Part shown: in pieces, positions 1 through 9,056 of the stretch | Layout of the letters: every line of letters starts with the position of its first letter | Numbering within the stretch: the stretch's first letter is position 1 | Assembly: GCA_965208775.1 (NCBI GenBank) | Contig: OZ242360.1 | Coordinates: 248,001 to 312,000, forward strand | Source of the DNA: JAPOVO01 sp026708165 | GTDB lineage: Bacteria; Chloroflexota; UBA11872; VXNJ01 | DNA length: 64,000 bases | Direction: 5' to 3' | Made by a program: the position numbers and the translations under genes | The notes under the pieces: model-generated | Seen by the model: the letters and a program-made list of their open reading frames with translations, nothing else | Database searches by the model: none | Told to the model about the DNA's origin: nothing

Positions 1-1
1 C

Positions 2-736
2 GCAAGCGGGCCGTCGTCGCTGGACCGGTTCCACGAGGCCGGGCCTCGTTATCTGCTGGAAGACGTATTGGGCGTCCGTTACATGGGAACGTTAGGGACA
101 AGAGTGACGTATTTGACGCCTGTCGATGAGGCGGTGGCGAAGACTATCTGGCCGCAGGACCACCTTATATTCGGCGGACCGATGATTCAGGCGGAGATGC
201 TGCCGGAAGCGGAGGTGCTGGCCACTGTGACGCTGCCGTTCACGGCGCCCGAAGCTGGACGCGCGATAGGCAGCCGCTTCGCGGCGATCATCAGCGATCC
301 GCCAGCAGTCACGGCAGGTTCAGATCCCGGAATCGTCGTGCATTCTTACGGTAAGGGTAAGGCCGTCTGGGTTGCGGCACCGATTGAGTCCGTGGCTCAG
401 CAGGTGAATGCAAGGCTCGTTCTCGCATTGTTGAAACGACTCTTGCCAGGACCGTACAAGTTTGAAGCGGAAACGCACTCGTCGATAGAGGTGACGCTGT
501 TCGATCAGCCGGAGAACCAGCGTCTATTGCTGGGGATGCTGAACATGCAATCACACCTTCCGGCGATCCCAGTTGGCGCGACAATCAAGGTGCAGCTGCC
601 CCATGGTCGAGACCCGAGCGGGGTGTTCCGTATACCCGACAACGAGGCGATAGCGTTCAAGAGAGCTGGTCCGTACGTAGAGATCGGATTCGAACCCTTC
701 GAGACGCTGGCTATGGCACTTGTGGAGTACGAATAA
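2..736 (+). CDS. C-terminal part of a GH42-like glycoside hydrolase (5' end outside window)
   Basis: The reading frame is open to the left edge, so this is the last ~244 residues of a longer protein; the in-frame TTG at 68 is not needed as a start. The motif LLEDVLGVRY, followed by a glutamine-amidotransferase-like segment with YGKGKAVWVAAPIE, resembles the trimerisation domain that follows the TIM barrel in beta-galactosidase-like and other hypothetical glycosidases. The final ~100 residues look like an all-beta domain. The catalytic barrel is not visible, so substrate cannot be assigned. It is convergent with the broken SDR gene downstream. Confidence 0.6.
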   Translation, partial: ASGPSSLDRFHEAGPRYLLEDVLGVRYMGTLGTRVTYLTPVDEAVAKTIWPQDHLIFGGPMIQAEMLPEAEVLATVTLPFTAPEAGRAIGSRFAAIISDPPAVTAGSDPGIVVHSYGKGKAVWVAAPIESVAQQVNARLVLALLKRLLPGPYKFEAETHSSIEVTLFDQPENQRLLLGMLNMQSHLPAIPVGATIKVQLPHGRDPSGVFRIPDNEAIAFKRAGPYVEIGFEPFETLAMALVEYE

Positions 737-765
737 GCCTACGTAGCTTGGACGTGTGTTAGGGC

Positions 766-786
766 CCGCCGGCATTCCACCGGCGG
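766..786. terminator. GC-rich hairpin between convergent genes
   Basis: A 7-bp perfect inverted repeat (CCGCCGG at 766-772, CCGGCGG at 780-786) with a 7-base loop lies 30 bases after the glycosidase stop and ahead of the 3' end of the opposing SDR gene. No T-run follows on either strand, so a role as a bidirectional terminator is only suggested by position. Confidence 0.35.
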
Positions 787-852
787 ACGCGGGTGCATAC
801 CGTCAAGCGATTCTGGAATGCGCCTGGCGCCGCGAGCACAATGTGCGGGCGT

Positions 853-1632
853 CTACTGCATGTGAATGCCGCCACACACGTTGATGGCCTGGCCAGTGAT
901 GTAGTTGGAATCAGGAGAAGCCAGGAAGCTGACGAGATTGGCAACGTCTTCGGGCTGTTCCTGACTCCCGAGGGGAAATGTCTCAACCATCGCCTGCAGA
1001 GCGGCCCCCTTTTCTCGGCCCATCGCTTCGGAACGGACCGTGTCGATGTGGTCCCACATTCGAGTGTCGACAATGCCTGGGCAATAGGCATTGACGGTGA
1101 TGCCGTGAGGGGCGAGCTCCTTGGCCATGCATTGGGTCATTCAAATCACAGCGAACTTGCTGGCGGAATAGGCAAGCTGGTCCGAGCCGCCGCGGCGGCC
1201 GCCGATCGAGGACGCATTGATGATCTTGCTCCGTCCCTGCGCAATCATCTGGCGGCCAGCTTCACGGCCACACACGAAGACGCCGCGAACGTTGATGTTG
1301 ACGACACGATCGAAGTCTTCCAGAGTGGTGTCAAGAAAGGAACCAATGTGGATGACGCCAGCGTTGGCGACGAGTACGTCAAGACTGCCGAGCTCGCCGA
1401 CGATATTGGCAACTATTCGGCGGACGGTGTCTTCGTCCGAGATATCACCGGGAACAAGCAGGGCGCGGCCGCCAGCGGAGTGTATCGATTGCCGGACGGC
1501 GTCCAGCGTTTCAGCATCGACATCGTTTATGGCAACGGTGAAGCCATCGGCGGCGAGACGCAGGGAGACTGCGCGGCCAATGCCCCGGCCGGCATCGGTG
1601 ACCCACGCCACGGGAGCCTGTCGGTTGGACAT
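853..1632 (-). pseudogene. SDR oxidoreductase broken by an in-frame TGA
   Basis: Read through the stop, this is a 259-codon short-chain dehydrogenase, the same length as the intact paralogue at 55840-56619 and sharing its ending (GQxINVCGGI). The start at 1632 has a strong ribosome site (GGAGGAG) four bases upstream. The Ser-Tyr-Lys catalytic set is present (INASS, YSASK). A TGA at 1141-1143 sits directly after SASKFAVI, where relatives have Gly or Ser; one base change from GGA or TCA would produce it. The first Gly of the TGxxxGIG cofactor motif is Asp (VTDAGRGIG). Two defects at conserved sites point to a decaying gene, although a sequencing error could explain the stop alone. The 294 bases upstream hold no gene I recognise. 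Confidence 0.8.
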
Positions 1633-1926
1633 TGCGCCTCCTCCGGCGATGGTCGCTCGACCAGCGCGAGTGTACGGAATCTGGAAGCAATGGCGATGAC
1701 GATACCAGCATATTGCACCTTCAACATGCCCCGGCCTGTCGGTGAGAGACCTCGACAAACGGGCACGGTACCCGGGCGGTGAGTAACGGTTTTTTGGCGA
1801 AGACTGGCTGTACGGCGGAAGCGGTCTCGTATTGCCTCCAGCTTCCAGGGCATCTCCGCGGACAATCAGTACTGAGTCTGGCCTGATGGCGCCAATCGCC
1901 CGCCCACGCATGCAATCCAGAGACTG

Positions 1927-2925
1927 CTAGAACCAACCGGCCGCGACCATATCGCGTGCAGATGCCACGTAGGGGATGGCGCCCGGTATTTGTGAGATTG
2001 CGGAGTTGACATCTAACAGAAGCCGACCGTGCCCGGAGCCCGGGCGAACCGAATCCTCAAGTTCCTCAATCGGATTTAGCGGCTTGCCACGCACAATCAC
2101 GACGTGGACCGATTTCGAGAGCGCCAGAGCGTTGGCCCAAGCCCGAGCTCGACCGATCGTGTCGACAGGCGAGCTGTCCGAACCGATTACGAGCAAGCCG
2201 TCCCTGGGCGGGATCGATCGTTGGCGCCCCGTGGCAATCGGATCATTCATACTATGCGCACGACGTGGTGCGAATGCCTGAAGCACACGCGTAGCCACCG
2301 CGCTTGATGCCAACGTCGGATCCACGACGGCAACTCCGTCACCGGCTCTGGGTGAGCTCCAGAAGACGTGGTCGTAGCTCGAATATCCAGAACCACTGGG
2401 TGTCACGACAAATGGATGCTCCCCGTCGACGAACTTTCTGATCAACTCCTCGACGGCCCGTATTGTCGAATCGACAACACTCGTCGGATATCGGCCATTT
2501 CGGTCGGTGAACTCAGGAATGTCAGCGATCCACCAACTGCCATCTCCAAAGAACTCAACATCTATATCTAGATCAATCCAAGAGAGGCGAGAGCGTTCGA
2601 CGTAGACGGGTGTGGCGACATTGCAATACCAGTAACCACCGCGCCGGTGCCCCTCAATGATGTTGTGCCACGCTAGCCTGTCGAACCAGTAGATTCCATC
2701 GGAGTAGGTGTTGAACAACGAGCCGTCGTATGAGGCTGAGTCGTTGAGGTGAGGTACGAAAACCTCGATTGTCGACGGCGTCGACGTTCGCACGAAGCCG
2801 AAGCCAGTTCGGTGCGGTGAATGGCTACCCCATTTGAACTGGCGAAGCGTCACTCTCGTTCCTGGAGCGAGGTTGGTCCAGAGAACTTTGTCTGAACTGT
2901 CGCTACGTTGATCTGGCGGAAACAT
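1927..2925 (-). CDS. DUF402 (FomD-like) protein with extra C-terminal domain
   Basis: Residues ~12-172 match the DUF402/FomD fold: a basic beta-rich start, YCNVATP, the hallmark acidic strand IDLDIDVEFFGDGSWW (~116-131), and a closing helix ending in GEHPF. Characterised relatives hydrolyse nucleotide or phosphonate-nucleotide phosphoesters using metal bound by the Asp cluster. Residues ~173-332 form a second region I do not recognise; it contains GLLVIGSD and VHVVIVRG, which read like alternating beta strands. DUF402 proteins are normally about 150-220 residues, so this one is long. I chose ATG 2925; a TTG at 3003 would add 26 residues and neither has a clear ribosome site. It is divergent from the aldo/keto reductase. 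Confidence 0.7.
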   Translation of the reverse strand: MFPPDQRSDSSDKVLWTNLAPGTRVTLRQFKWGSHSPHRTGFGFVRTSTPSTIEVFVPHLNDSASYDGSLFNTYSDGIYWFDRLAWHNIIEGHRRGGYWYCNVATPVYVERSRLSWIDLDIDVEFFGDGSWWIADIPEFTDRNGRYPTSVVDSTIRAVEELIRKFVDGEHPFVVTPSGSGYSSYDHVFWSSPRAGDGVAVVDPTLASSAVATRVLQAFAPRRAHSMNDPIATGRQRSIPPRDGLLVIGSDSSPVDTIGRARAWANALALSKSVHVVIVRGKPLNPIEELEDSVRPGSGHGRLLLDVNSAISQIPGAIPYVASARDMVAAGWF

Positions 2926-3043
2926 CGGCGGCGGTCGGTACACCCCTGAAGGCACGACAGTATGAGCAAATGAGCTTGTTCGTGCGTGTCGACATGCATG
3001 CAATTGTACGGACCTCGATCCGTCGTCTTGATTTGTAACGCCC

Positions 3044-3070
3044 TTGACACTGCAGTGTGGCGACTATGTC
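3044..3070 (+). promoter_or_regulatory. possible sigma-70-like promoter for the aldo/keto reductase
   Basis: TTGACA at 3044-3049 is followed by TATGTC at 3065-3070. The spacer is 15 bases, shorter than ideal, so this is tentative. It lies in the divergent gap between the DUF402 gene and the aldo/keto reductase, 118 bases before the latter's start codon. Confidence 0.25.
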
Positions 3071-3187
3071 GGTCCCATCGACGGCGCAAAGGCATCGTGG
3101 GAACCCAAAAACGCCGGAATTCGCCCGCGGTGTGTTCTCTCCAACCCCGCTGCCTTACACTTCCGTCAGCGTAATGAGGAGGTCCCG

Positions 3188-4165
3188 GTGAAATACGTGA
3201 ATTTCGGCGCGTCAGGTCTCAAGGTCTCTCGCATTGCATTTGGATTGGGATTTCGAAGCCAGTCGGATGAGCGGGAGATGCAAAGGCTGATTGACCGCGC
3301 ATTCGATCTGGGAGTTACGCTCTTCGATTGCGCCAACATCTACGGACCCATGGACGACCGCCGGTATATAGGCGTATCGGAGCAAGTGTTAGGCAGAGCG
3401 CTTGGAAGCCGGCGAGACGAGGTGGTTATCACGTCAAAGGTCGCAAGCGCCGTCGCCGGCGGACCGAACGACAGCGGCTACTCGCGATACCACGTCATGA
3501 GGGAAGTGGAGAGGTCGCTCAGCCGACTCAACACCGATCACATCGACATCTACATACTGCACGTTAGAGACGCGAGCACTCCCTACGCCGAAGTTGTGGC
3601 AACGATGGACGACCTAGTGCGGCAGGGAAAGATCCGGTATTGGGGCGTGAGCAACTTCGCCGCCTGGGAACTGTGCAAGATGCTCTGGACCGCCGACCGC
3701 CTCGGTGCGATCAAACCGTCGTGCATCCAGAATCCGTACAGCCTCCTCCACCGGGAACTGGAAAAGGAGGTCATGCCCCTATGCCGCGAAGAGGGAGTAG
3801 CGATCGAGGCCTATAGCCCTCTTGCGGTCGGCCTTCTTTCCGGTCGCTATTCCAGGGGCAGACCGCCCCCCGTCGACAGCTTTTGGGACGTCCGACGGAG
3901 CGACGAATTCGACGACGCGGTCACCGACCAGGCGATGAGCGTGATCGACGAGGTCGCCCGAATCGCAGTTAGCTACGGCAAACCCGCCACGCAGGTAGCA
4001 ATCAACTGGGTGCTCTCCCGTCCCGACGTGACTGTAGCCGTGATTGGCCCGAGTCGGATGCAATACCTGGAAGACAACCTGGGTGCGATCGATTGGGAGC
4101 TCGACGAGACGGAGCGCGCCCGGCTCGACACGGTATCGGACTTTCGGACGCCGCAGGTTACCTGA
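3188..4165 (+). CDS. aldo/keto reductase
   Basis: A 325-residue NADPH-dependent (beta/alpha)8 reductase. The catalytic tetrad is visible: Asp47 and Tyr52 (FDCANIYG), Lys84 (ITSKV) and His125 (YILHVRD). The C-terminal cofactor segment VAVIGPSRMQYLEDNL is also present. The GTG start at 3188 is chosen because GAGGAGGT precedes it by four bases and the family begins here; an upstream ATG at 3044 would add unrelated residues. It probably acts on a carbonyl of a sugar or sugar acid, given the surrounding catabolic genes. It converges with the MBL-fold gene. Confidence 0.92.
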   Translation: MKYVNFGASGLKVSRIAFGLGFRSQSDEREMQRLIDRAFDLGVTLFDCANIYGPMDDRRYIGVSEQVLGRALGSRRDEVVITSKVASAVAGGPNDSGYSRYHVMREVERSLSRLNTDHIDIYILHVRDASTPYAEVVATMDDLVRQGKIRYWGVSNFAAWELCKMLWTADRLGAIKPSCIQNPYSLLHRELEKEVMPLCREEGVAIEAYSPLAVGLLSGRYSRGRPPPVDSFWDVRRSDEFDDAVTDQAMSVIDEVARIAVSYGKPATQVAINWVLSRPDVTVAVIGPSRMQYLEDNLGAIDWELDETERARLDTVSDFRTPQVT

Positions 4166-4190
4166 TTCGAGGCCTGAGCCAGTCTGCGGA

Positions 4191-4931
4191 CTAGAGGAAG
4201 TTCGGCGGCACCGCAAGCTCGTCGAACCGGGCCAGCGCCGCGTCAACGTGAGCCTGTGCGCCACTTAACGAGATGGCGCCATGTCCCGGAAGCAACGCGT
4301 CGAGTCCAGCGCCGCGAAACTTCTCCATGCTGTTGGCGTAATCTGTTATTGAGCATTCGGCGGTATTCAAGAGCAGGATCTTGCCGCCATGGAACAGGAA
4401 ATCGCCCCCAAACAGGCACGACAACTCGTCCGATTCGAGCATGTAGCCGACGTGCGGCCGCGAATGTCCCGGATTCTCGACAACCGTCAGGGTCAATGAC
4501 CCGACCGCTATCTCATCTCCCTCCGATACTTCGAGCCCGACTTCAACCGCCTGAAAACGGTAATCCATCGGGTAGCGGCCCGCAGCCCTTGCCTGGGTGA
4601 GATAGAGCGCATCCTCGTCCGCCTCCTCGAGGCAGCTTCTGACGCCTCGTGGGACACACACTTCGAGTCCAAGCAAATCTCGCCACTTGCCGCAGCCGCC
4701 TGAGTGGTCGGCGTGGGCATGGGTTATCAGCACCCGCTCTATGGAATCGAGCGACAACCCGTCATCGTGGATATTCCGAAGGATCGGGTCGATGTCGATG
4801 CCCACGCCGGAATCGATCAAGGTTGCTACCGTACCGTCGGTAACGACGTATACGTGACAGTCGACAGGATGGCTCAATCCGAAACCAACGTCCCCGCCCC
4901 CGACAAGATAGATATGCTCAGTCAGTCGCAT
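4191..4931 (-). CDS. MBL-fold metallo-hydrolase
   Basis: A 246-residue metallo-beta-lactamase-fold enzyme. Two-metal ligands are visible: HAHADH at 71-76, His156 (PGHS), Asp177 (GGDFLF) and His217 (PGHG). This pattern is shared by glyoxalase II-like thioesterases, lactonases and related hydrolases, so the substrate is open; a lactonase role would fit the many sugar dehydrogenases nearby. The start is supported by GGAGG seven bases upstream of ATG 4931. It is 69 bases before (and transcribed away from) the next Gfo gene on the same strand. Confidence 0.9.
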   Translation of the reverse strand: MRLTEHIYLVGGGDVGFGLSHPVDCHVYVVTDGTVATLIDSGVGIDIDPILRNIHDDGLSLDSIERVLITHAHADHSGGCGKWRDLLGLEVCVPRGVRSCLEEADEDALYLTQARAAGRYPMDYRFQAVEVGLEVSEGDEIAVGSLTLTVVENPGHSRPHVGYMLESDELSCLFGGDFLFHGGKILLLNTAECSITDYANSMEKFRGAGLDALLPGHGAISLSGAQAHVDAALARFDELAVPPNFL

Positions 4932-5000
4932 TATTGATCCTCCGAATCGGTGAATGGTGTGGTGGCAGGCAGATCTACTGCTGGCGAGTCGATATCTTCA

Positions 5001-6032
5001 TCATGTTCGCCCCAGAGTCATAATCCGTTCCAAGGCGGTCGAGTCAAAGTCGGGTGAAACGGCAATCCGGTCGCGTGCCAGAGCCGCGGCATATATAGCG
5101 TGGATGATCTCGAAGCCTCTCAGCGAAGCGGCCCCATTGTTCCTGTGGACGCCACCGTCGTGGACCACGTCGCGCAGCTCCTTGTAAAACGCGTCGGTGG
5201 CTCGATTCCAGCTTGCGGCACCCTGCGCGAGCGTTTTCCAGTTTCCTTGGGATGGACTCATAATCTTGCAATGGTGGGCGACTATCGAGTCGATCAGTCC
5301 GTCGGCCCCCAGAACCTGCACCCGTTTTTGCAGCCATGTCTCGTCAGGCAGCTTCACGGCGCGCTGAAAACTGCGCCCGCATTCGAAGATAGCCCGCGCC
5401 CCGTCGACAAAGGCAACGTACCCCAACACGAACGCCGGGGCCGGATGGACCGTCGATCTGCCGGACTCAACGTCGGCGATCTGTCCCATCACCCACTCGA
5501 CTTCGGGATCGCCCGCGAGCCACAAGATCATGTCGACCATATGCGGCCCTTGCTCCATAAGGTGACCGAACGAGGTCGCCCGATAGAGATATGGAGTCCC
5601 GATAGCACCGCGGTCAAGGGCCGATTTTGCTGATACAAACTCGTCGGAAAAGCGCATCTGGTGGCAGACGACCAGATGAATCCCCCGGCTCTCGGCCGCC
5701 GAGACCATCTCGCGCGCCTCCATCACTGTTCGGGCCATCGGTTTTTCCAAGACGATCGCTCGCACACCAGCCTCTATGGCCTGCATGGTCAGGTCGTAGC
5801 GCGGATACTCCATAGTGCAAATGGCCGCAACATCCGGCACGGAAGCGGCCAGCAGATCCGCGAACTTGCCAAACACCGGCGCGTCGTAGCGTTCAGCGAA
5901 TCGGTCTCGTCCCGCCTCCTGCGCGTCCGCCCCTGAGGCAATATCAAGGCCGACGACCGCGTCGACCGCATTCATATGCTCCACGCTCCGATTGCCGCAT
6001 CCGACAATCGCAACTCTCAGGGGACTCGCCAC
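5001..6032 (-). CDS. Gfo/Idh/MocA family oxidoreductase
   Basis: A 343-residue NAD(P)-dependent oxidoreductase. The Rossmann start is VAIVGCGN (residues 7-14) and the family hallmark EKP is at 96-98 (VLEKPMA). The C-terminal half is the alpha/beta catalytic and dimer domain. Family members oxidise or reduce hydroxyls of sugars, inositols and related polyols. The GTG start at 6032 follows GGGAG at seven bases. It is the last gene of a minus-strand operon running from 14126; the preceding gene, another family member, ends 47 bases upstream. Confidence 0.93.
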   Translation of the reverse strand: MASPLRVAIVGCGNRSVEHMNAVDAVVGLDIASGADAQEAGRDRFAERYDAPVFGKFADLLAASVPDVAAICTMEYPRYDLTMQAIEAGVRAIVLEKPMARTVMEAREMVSAAESRGIHLVVCHQMRFSDEFVSAKSALDRGAIGTPYLYRATSFGHLMEQGPHMVDMILWLAGDPEVEWVMGQIADVESGRSTVHPAPAFVLGYVAFVDGARAIFECGRSFQRAVKLPDETWLQKRVQVLGADGLIDSIVAHHCKIMSPSQGNWKTLAQGAASWNRATDAFYKELRDVVHDGGVHRNNGAASLRGFEIIHAIYAAALARDRIAVSPDFDSTALERIMTLGRT

Positions 6033-6079
6033 TCACATGCTCCCAGCCGCCGACAACTTGATCAGCGGCTTGAGCAGAT

Positions 6080-7165
6080 CTATCGAGGCAGGCTGTTGCG
6101 GAGCGATTTAAGATCGTTATCCGTCACGCCGCCCGGCACGGTTACAGTGCGGCCGGGCTGAGATGCGTCCAGAATAAATTGCTCCCGGTCTTCGAGCGAG
6201 ATCCGATGTCCAAGTTTGGCCGACTTGAGAGCGCCGAATATTGACGTCATCACCGGCAGCGCCGTTTCCAGCCGGCACTCGTGTGGTTTTGACGGATCAT
6301 CGAGCCAGTCTGCAACGGCGGCCGTGAAATCTCTCTGTCCGGGAATGGACTGGTCCCACCAGCTTGCGGGCTCGCTGAAGACTTCGGCTTCACCGCGTAT
6401 CTGATACCCCCAGGTACCTACCTGTTCAGCCCATATAAGGGCCTCGGTACACCAGACATCGAGGTGGAGGTGCATCCAGTACTGGGATTCACCCCGGGTT
6501 CCCATGCCCCTAGGCGAACATTCCCAGAAGACCCGGCGCTGGCCCGCAAGCCAGAACGTCGCCATGACGTGGGAGGGCGCAGCGTGAGACCACTCGTAGC
6601 CCTCCAGCCCCTCCGCAGTCGCCCAGACAGCCTCAGGCTGCTCATCGTCAAGCACCATCATCACGAGGTCAAGCAGGTGCGGCCCCATGGCTAGCGGGCC
6701 TCCCCAAGTGCTAGCTCGAATGAACTCCACTTCGCCAACCCGCCCCGACCTAATCAAGTCCCTAATTGCCGGATATTGGGGAAAGTAACGCCGCTGCGTG
6801 TTGACAATCACCTTGCAGCCCGTGCGGGCCGCAAGTTCCTCGATTTTGACGGCTTCGGACGGCCAGAGTGTCAGGGGCTTCTCTACGATAATCGCCGGCA
6901 CACCGGCTTCCGCCACGCTGGTCATTACGTCCAGCCGAACGTCCGGCTGGGTGACCAGATGGACAACGTCGAGCCGTTCCTTGGCGACCATTTCATCAAC
7001 GTCGGCATACGTAGCGGGAATCGAGAAGGCTTTTGCAAATGCGTCGCGACGTGAGCCATCCAGGTCGCAGCAGGCGACCAGGTCCATGTTGGGAATATCT
7101 GGATAGACCTCGGCATGATGCTTCCCTCTGGGACCACAGCCAAGAATTGCCGATCTGTAATTCAA
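6080..7165 (-). CDS. Gfo/Idh/MocA family oxidoreductase
   Basis: A 361-residue member of the same family as its neighbour but only distantly similar. It has the Rossmann glycine motif SAILGCGPRG near the N-terminus and IVEKPLT for the conserved EKP step. The middle contains WGGPLAMGPHLLDLV, where the Gly-Pro-His-x-x-Asp pattern often carries the catalytic His. The TTG start at 7165 has AAAGGAG five bases upstream. It follows the ABC permease gene by 66 bases, so it is probably co-transcribed and acts on the imported substrate or a derivative. Confidence 0.93.
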   Translation of the reverse strand: MNYRSAILGCGPRGKHHAEVYPDIPNMDLVACCDLDGSRRDAFAKAFSIPATYADVDEMVAKERLDVVHLVTQPDVRLDVMTSVAEAGVPAIIVEKPLTLWPSEAVKIEELAARTGCKVIVNTQRRYFPQYPAIRDLIRSGRVGEVEFIRASTWGGPLAMGPHLLDLVMMVLDDEQPEAVWATAEGLEGYEWSHAAPSHVMATFWLAGQRRVFWECSPRGMGTRGESQYWMHLHLDVWCTEALIWAEQVGTWGYQIRGEAEVFSEPASWWDQSIPGQRDFTAAVADWLDDPSKPHECRLETALPVMTSIFGALKSAKLGHRISLEDREQFILDASQPGRTVTVPGGVTDNDLKSLRNSLPR

Positions 7166-7231
7166 CGGAACTCCTTTCGAAGCTCGCGGACGCCGCCGAA
7201 TCGCGCCCCAAAGGGCGCACTAAGGCCGAGA

Positions 7232-8110
7232 CTATCCCTTAAGTCCCGAGAGCGCGATTCCCTGAACGAAATATCGTTGGAAGAGGAGGAAGATAGCCAG
7301 CGCCGGCACGAACGCCACTGTGGCAGCGGCCATCATCGTTCCGTAAAGCCCCCGGTATTCGAGCTGCAGAATCGAGATCGCCAGCGTCAAAACACGCATC
7401 TCTTCCTTCGAGGTTACTATCAGCGGCCAGATGAACATGTTCCATGCGCCGATTGCGATGAGCGTGCCGAGCGCTGCTACAGCCGGCTTGCTCATTGGCA
7501 TTACAATTCGCCAGAAAACCGTGAACTCGCTGGCGCCGTCCACCCGCGCGGCATCTAGAAGCTCGTCGGGAATGCTGAGCAGATACTGGCGCATGACGAA
7601 GATTCCGAACGGGCCAGCCGCCATGGGCAGGATGATCCCCGGAAAAGTGTTGGCCAACTTCATACGGACAACGAGGATGAAGAGGGGAATCATGAGAACT
7701 TCGAATGGGACCATGAGTCCGCCAAGCATCCCGAAGAAGAGGAAGTTACGGCCGGGGAACTCCAATTTTGCAAACGAATAGCCAGCCATTGATCCCAGGA
7801 TGATCACCACCGCCGTAACTCCCACGGTGACGATTGCGGTATTCAAGGTGTAGCGAAGTATGTTCGTCTGGGCGAACAGAAAAGTGTAATTCGCGAGTGT
7901 CGGTTCGGCAGGTATGAACTGCGGCGGATATTCAAACAACGACTCTCTATTCTTGAGCGAACTGGAGACCATCCAGAAAAAGGGCAGGAGAGACGTGATC
8001 CCCATGAGTGCCAGGACCACATAGATCCCAGTTGCGCGGATGCCGAATCGCACCCAGCGCTCAAGCCAGCTCCGGCCGCGGATTCGCGCAACTTCTGTAG
8101 CAGTCGCCAC
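7232..8110 (-). CDS. carbohydrate ABC transporter permease, MalG type
   Basis: A 292-residue inner-membrane permease with about six membrane segments. The cytoplasmic EAA loop that contacts the ATPase is LLDAARVDGASEFTVFWRI. It ends with the family-typical short tail YFVQGIALSGLKG. The GTG start at 8110 has AGGAGG five bases upstream. It is nine bases downstream of the MalF-type permease gene. No ATPase gene is in the operon, so the ATPase must come from elsewhere in the genome. Confidence 0.94.
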   Translation of the reverse strand: MATATEVARIRGRSWLERWVRFGIRATGIYVVLALMGITSLLPFFWMVSSSLKNRESLFEYPPQFIPAEPTLANYTFLFAQTNILRYTLNTAIVTVGVTAVVIILGSMAGYSFAKLEFPGRNFLFFGMLGGLMVPFEVLMIPLFILVVRMKLANTFPGIILPMAAGPFGIFVMRQYLLSIPDELLDAARVDGASEFTVFWRIVMPMSKPAVAALGTLIAIGAWNMFIWPLIVTSKEEMRVLTLAISILQLEYRGLYGTMMAAATVAFVPALAIFLLFQRYFVQGIALSGLKG

Positions 8111-8119
8111 TGAGGCCTC

Positions 8120-9022
8120 CTAGGTTGCCGGCCTGAGTATCCGGAGTTGGATCAGCGTGATGATCATGATCGAACCGAACAGAATGTAGCTCATGGCGCT
8201 GGCGTAGCCCATGCGAAGACCGCGAAAGGCTTCGGTCCAGATGTAGTAACCAAGCACGTGCGTGCTGTAGTACGGCCCCCCCTCGGTCATGATGAACACG
8301 ACGTCAAACACCTGGAACGATTGAATCGCGCCCAGCACCATCACGAGCGCGATCGTCGGCCTCAACAGCGGCAGAGTGACGTGCCAAAAGACCTGCCATT
8401 GCGACGCGCCGTCGATCTCAGCCGCCTCTCGCTGCTCGATCGGGATGTCCTGAAGACCGGCCAGGAACAATACGCTGAACCAGCCAAACCGGTGCCACAC
8501 GCCAATTACCGCTATGGCCGGAAGCGCGGTAAGCATGTCGCCCATCCAGACGTGACCGGGAAGCCCGACTAATCCGAGTACGGCGTTAAGAAGGCCTACA
8601 TCTCCGCCATGATAGATGAAGTTCCAAACGACAGCGATAACCACGCTTGAGGTTATGACCGGAATGAAGATGAGGCTCTTGAAGACGTTCGTGCCTCTCA
8701 GCCCCTGATTGACGAATATCGCCGCCACAAGAGAAGCGAGCGTTGTCACCGGGATCACCATCAGGGCATAGAGTACCGTCGCCTTCATCGAGAGCCAGAA
8801 CACATTGTCTGTAAGAAGGCGTCCGTAGTTGTCCAGCCCCATGAATGTCGCTTCGGACATGCCGGTCCAGCGAAACAGGCTTATCCCGGCCGAATAGACC
8901 AGCGGTATCGCCAAAAAGGTGAGGAACAGGACAAGCGCCGGTACGACGAAGAAAAAGCTCACCAGTGCCCGCCGCTGAGTCCTGCTCAGCGACGGGCGCC
9001 GGATTCCAGCCGTTACTGCCAC
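8120..9022 (-). CDS. carbohydrate ABC transporter permease, MalF/UgpA type
   Basis: A 300-residue permease that forms the channel with the following MalG-type subunit. About six membrane segments are visible, starting with RALVSFFFVVPALVLFLTFL. The EAA loop is QREAAEIDGASQWQVFWHV. The GTG start at 9022 follows AGGAG by nine bases. It lies 34 bases after the solute-binding protein gene. Unlike the other two importer operons in this window, this gap has no strong hairpin. Confidence 0.94.
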   Translation of the reverse strand: MAVTAGIRRPSLSRTQRRALVSFFFVVPALVLFLTFLAIPLVYSAGISLFRWTGMSEATFMGLDNYGRLLTDNVFWLSMKATVLYALMVIPVTTLASLVAAIFVNQGLRGTNVFKSLIFIPVITSSVVIAVVWNFIYHGGDVGLLNAVLGLVGLPGHVWMGDMLTALPAIAVIGVWHRFGWFSVLFLAGLQDIPIEQREAAEIDGASQWQVFWHVTLPLLRPTIALVMVLGAIQSFQVFDVVFIMTEGGPYYSTHVLGYYIWTEAFRGLRMGYASAMSYILFGSIMIITLIQLRILRPAT

Positions 9023-9056
9023 GCGGAGTGGCTCCTAGGTTTTCTCGCGGCCGCGC

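Noticed and set aside
1141..1143. TGA read as a sense codon (genetic-code change or selenocysteine)
   Set aside because: Other genes in the window, such as the aldo/keto reductase, imuB and the alpha/beta hydrolase, end with TGA at family-typical lengths, and no selenocysteine element or need for it is apparent.
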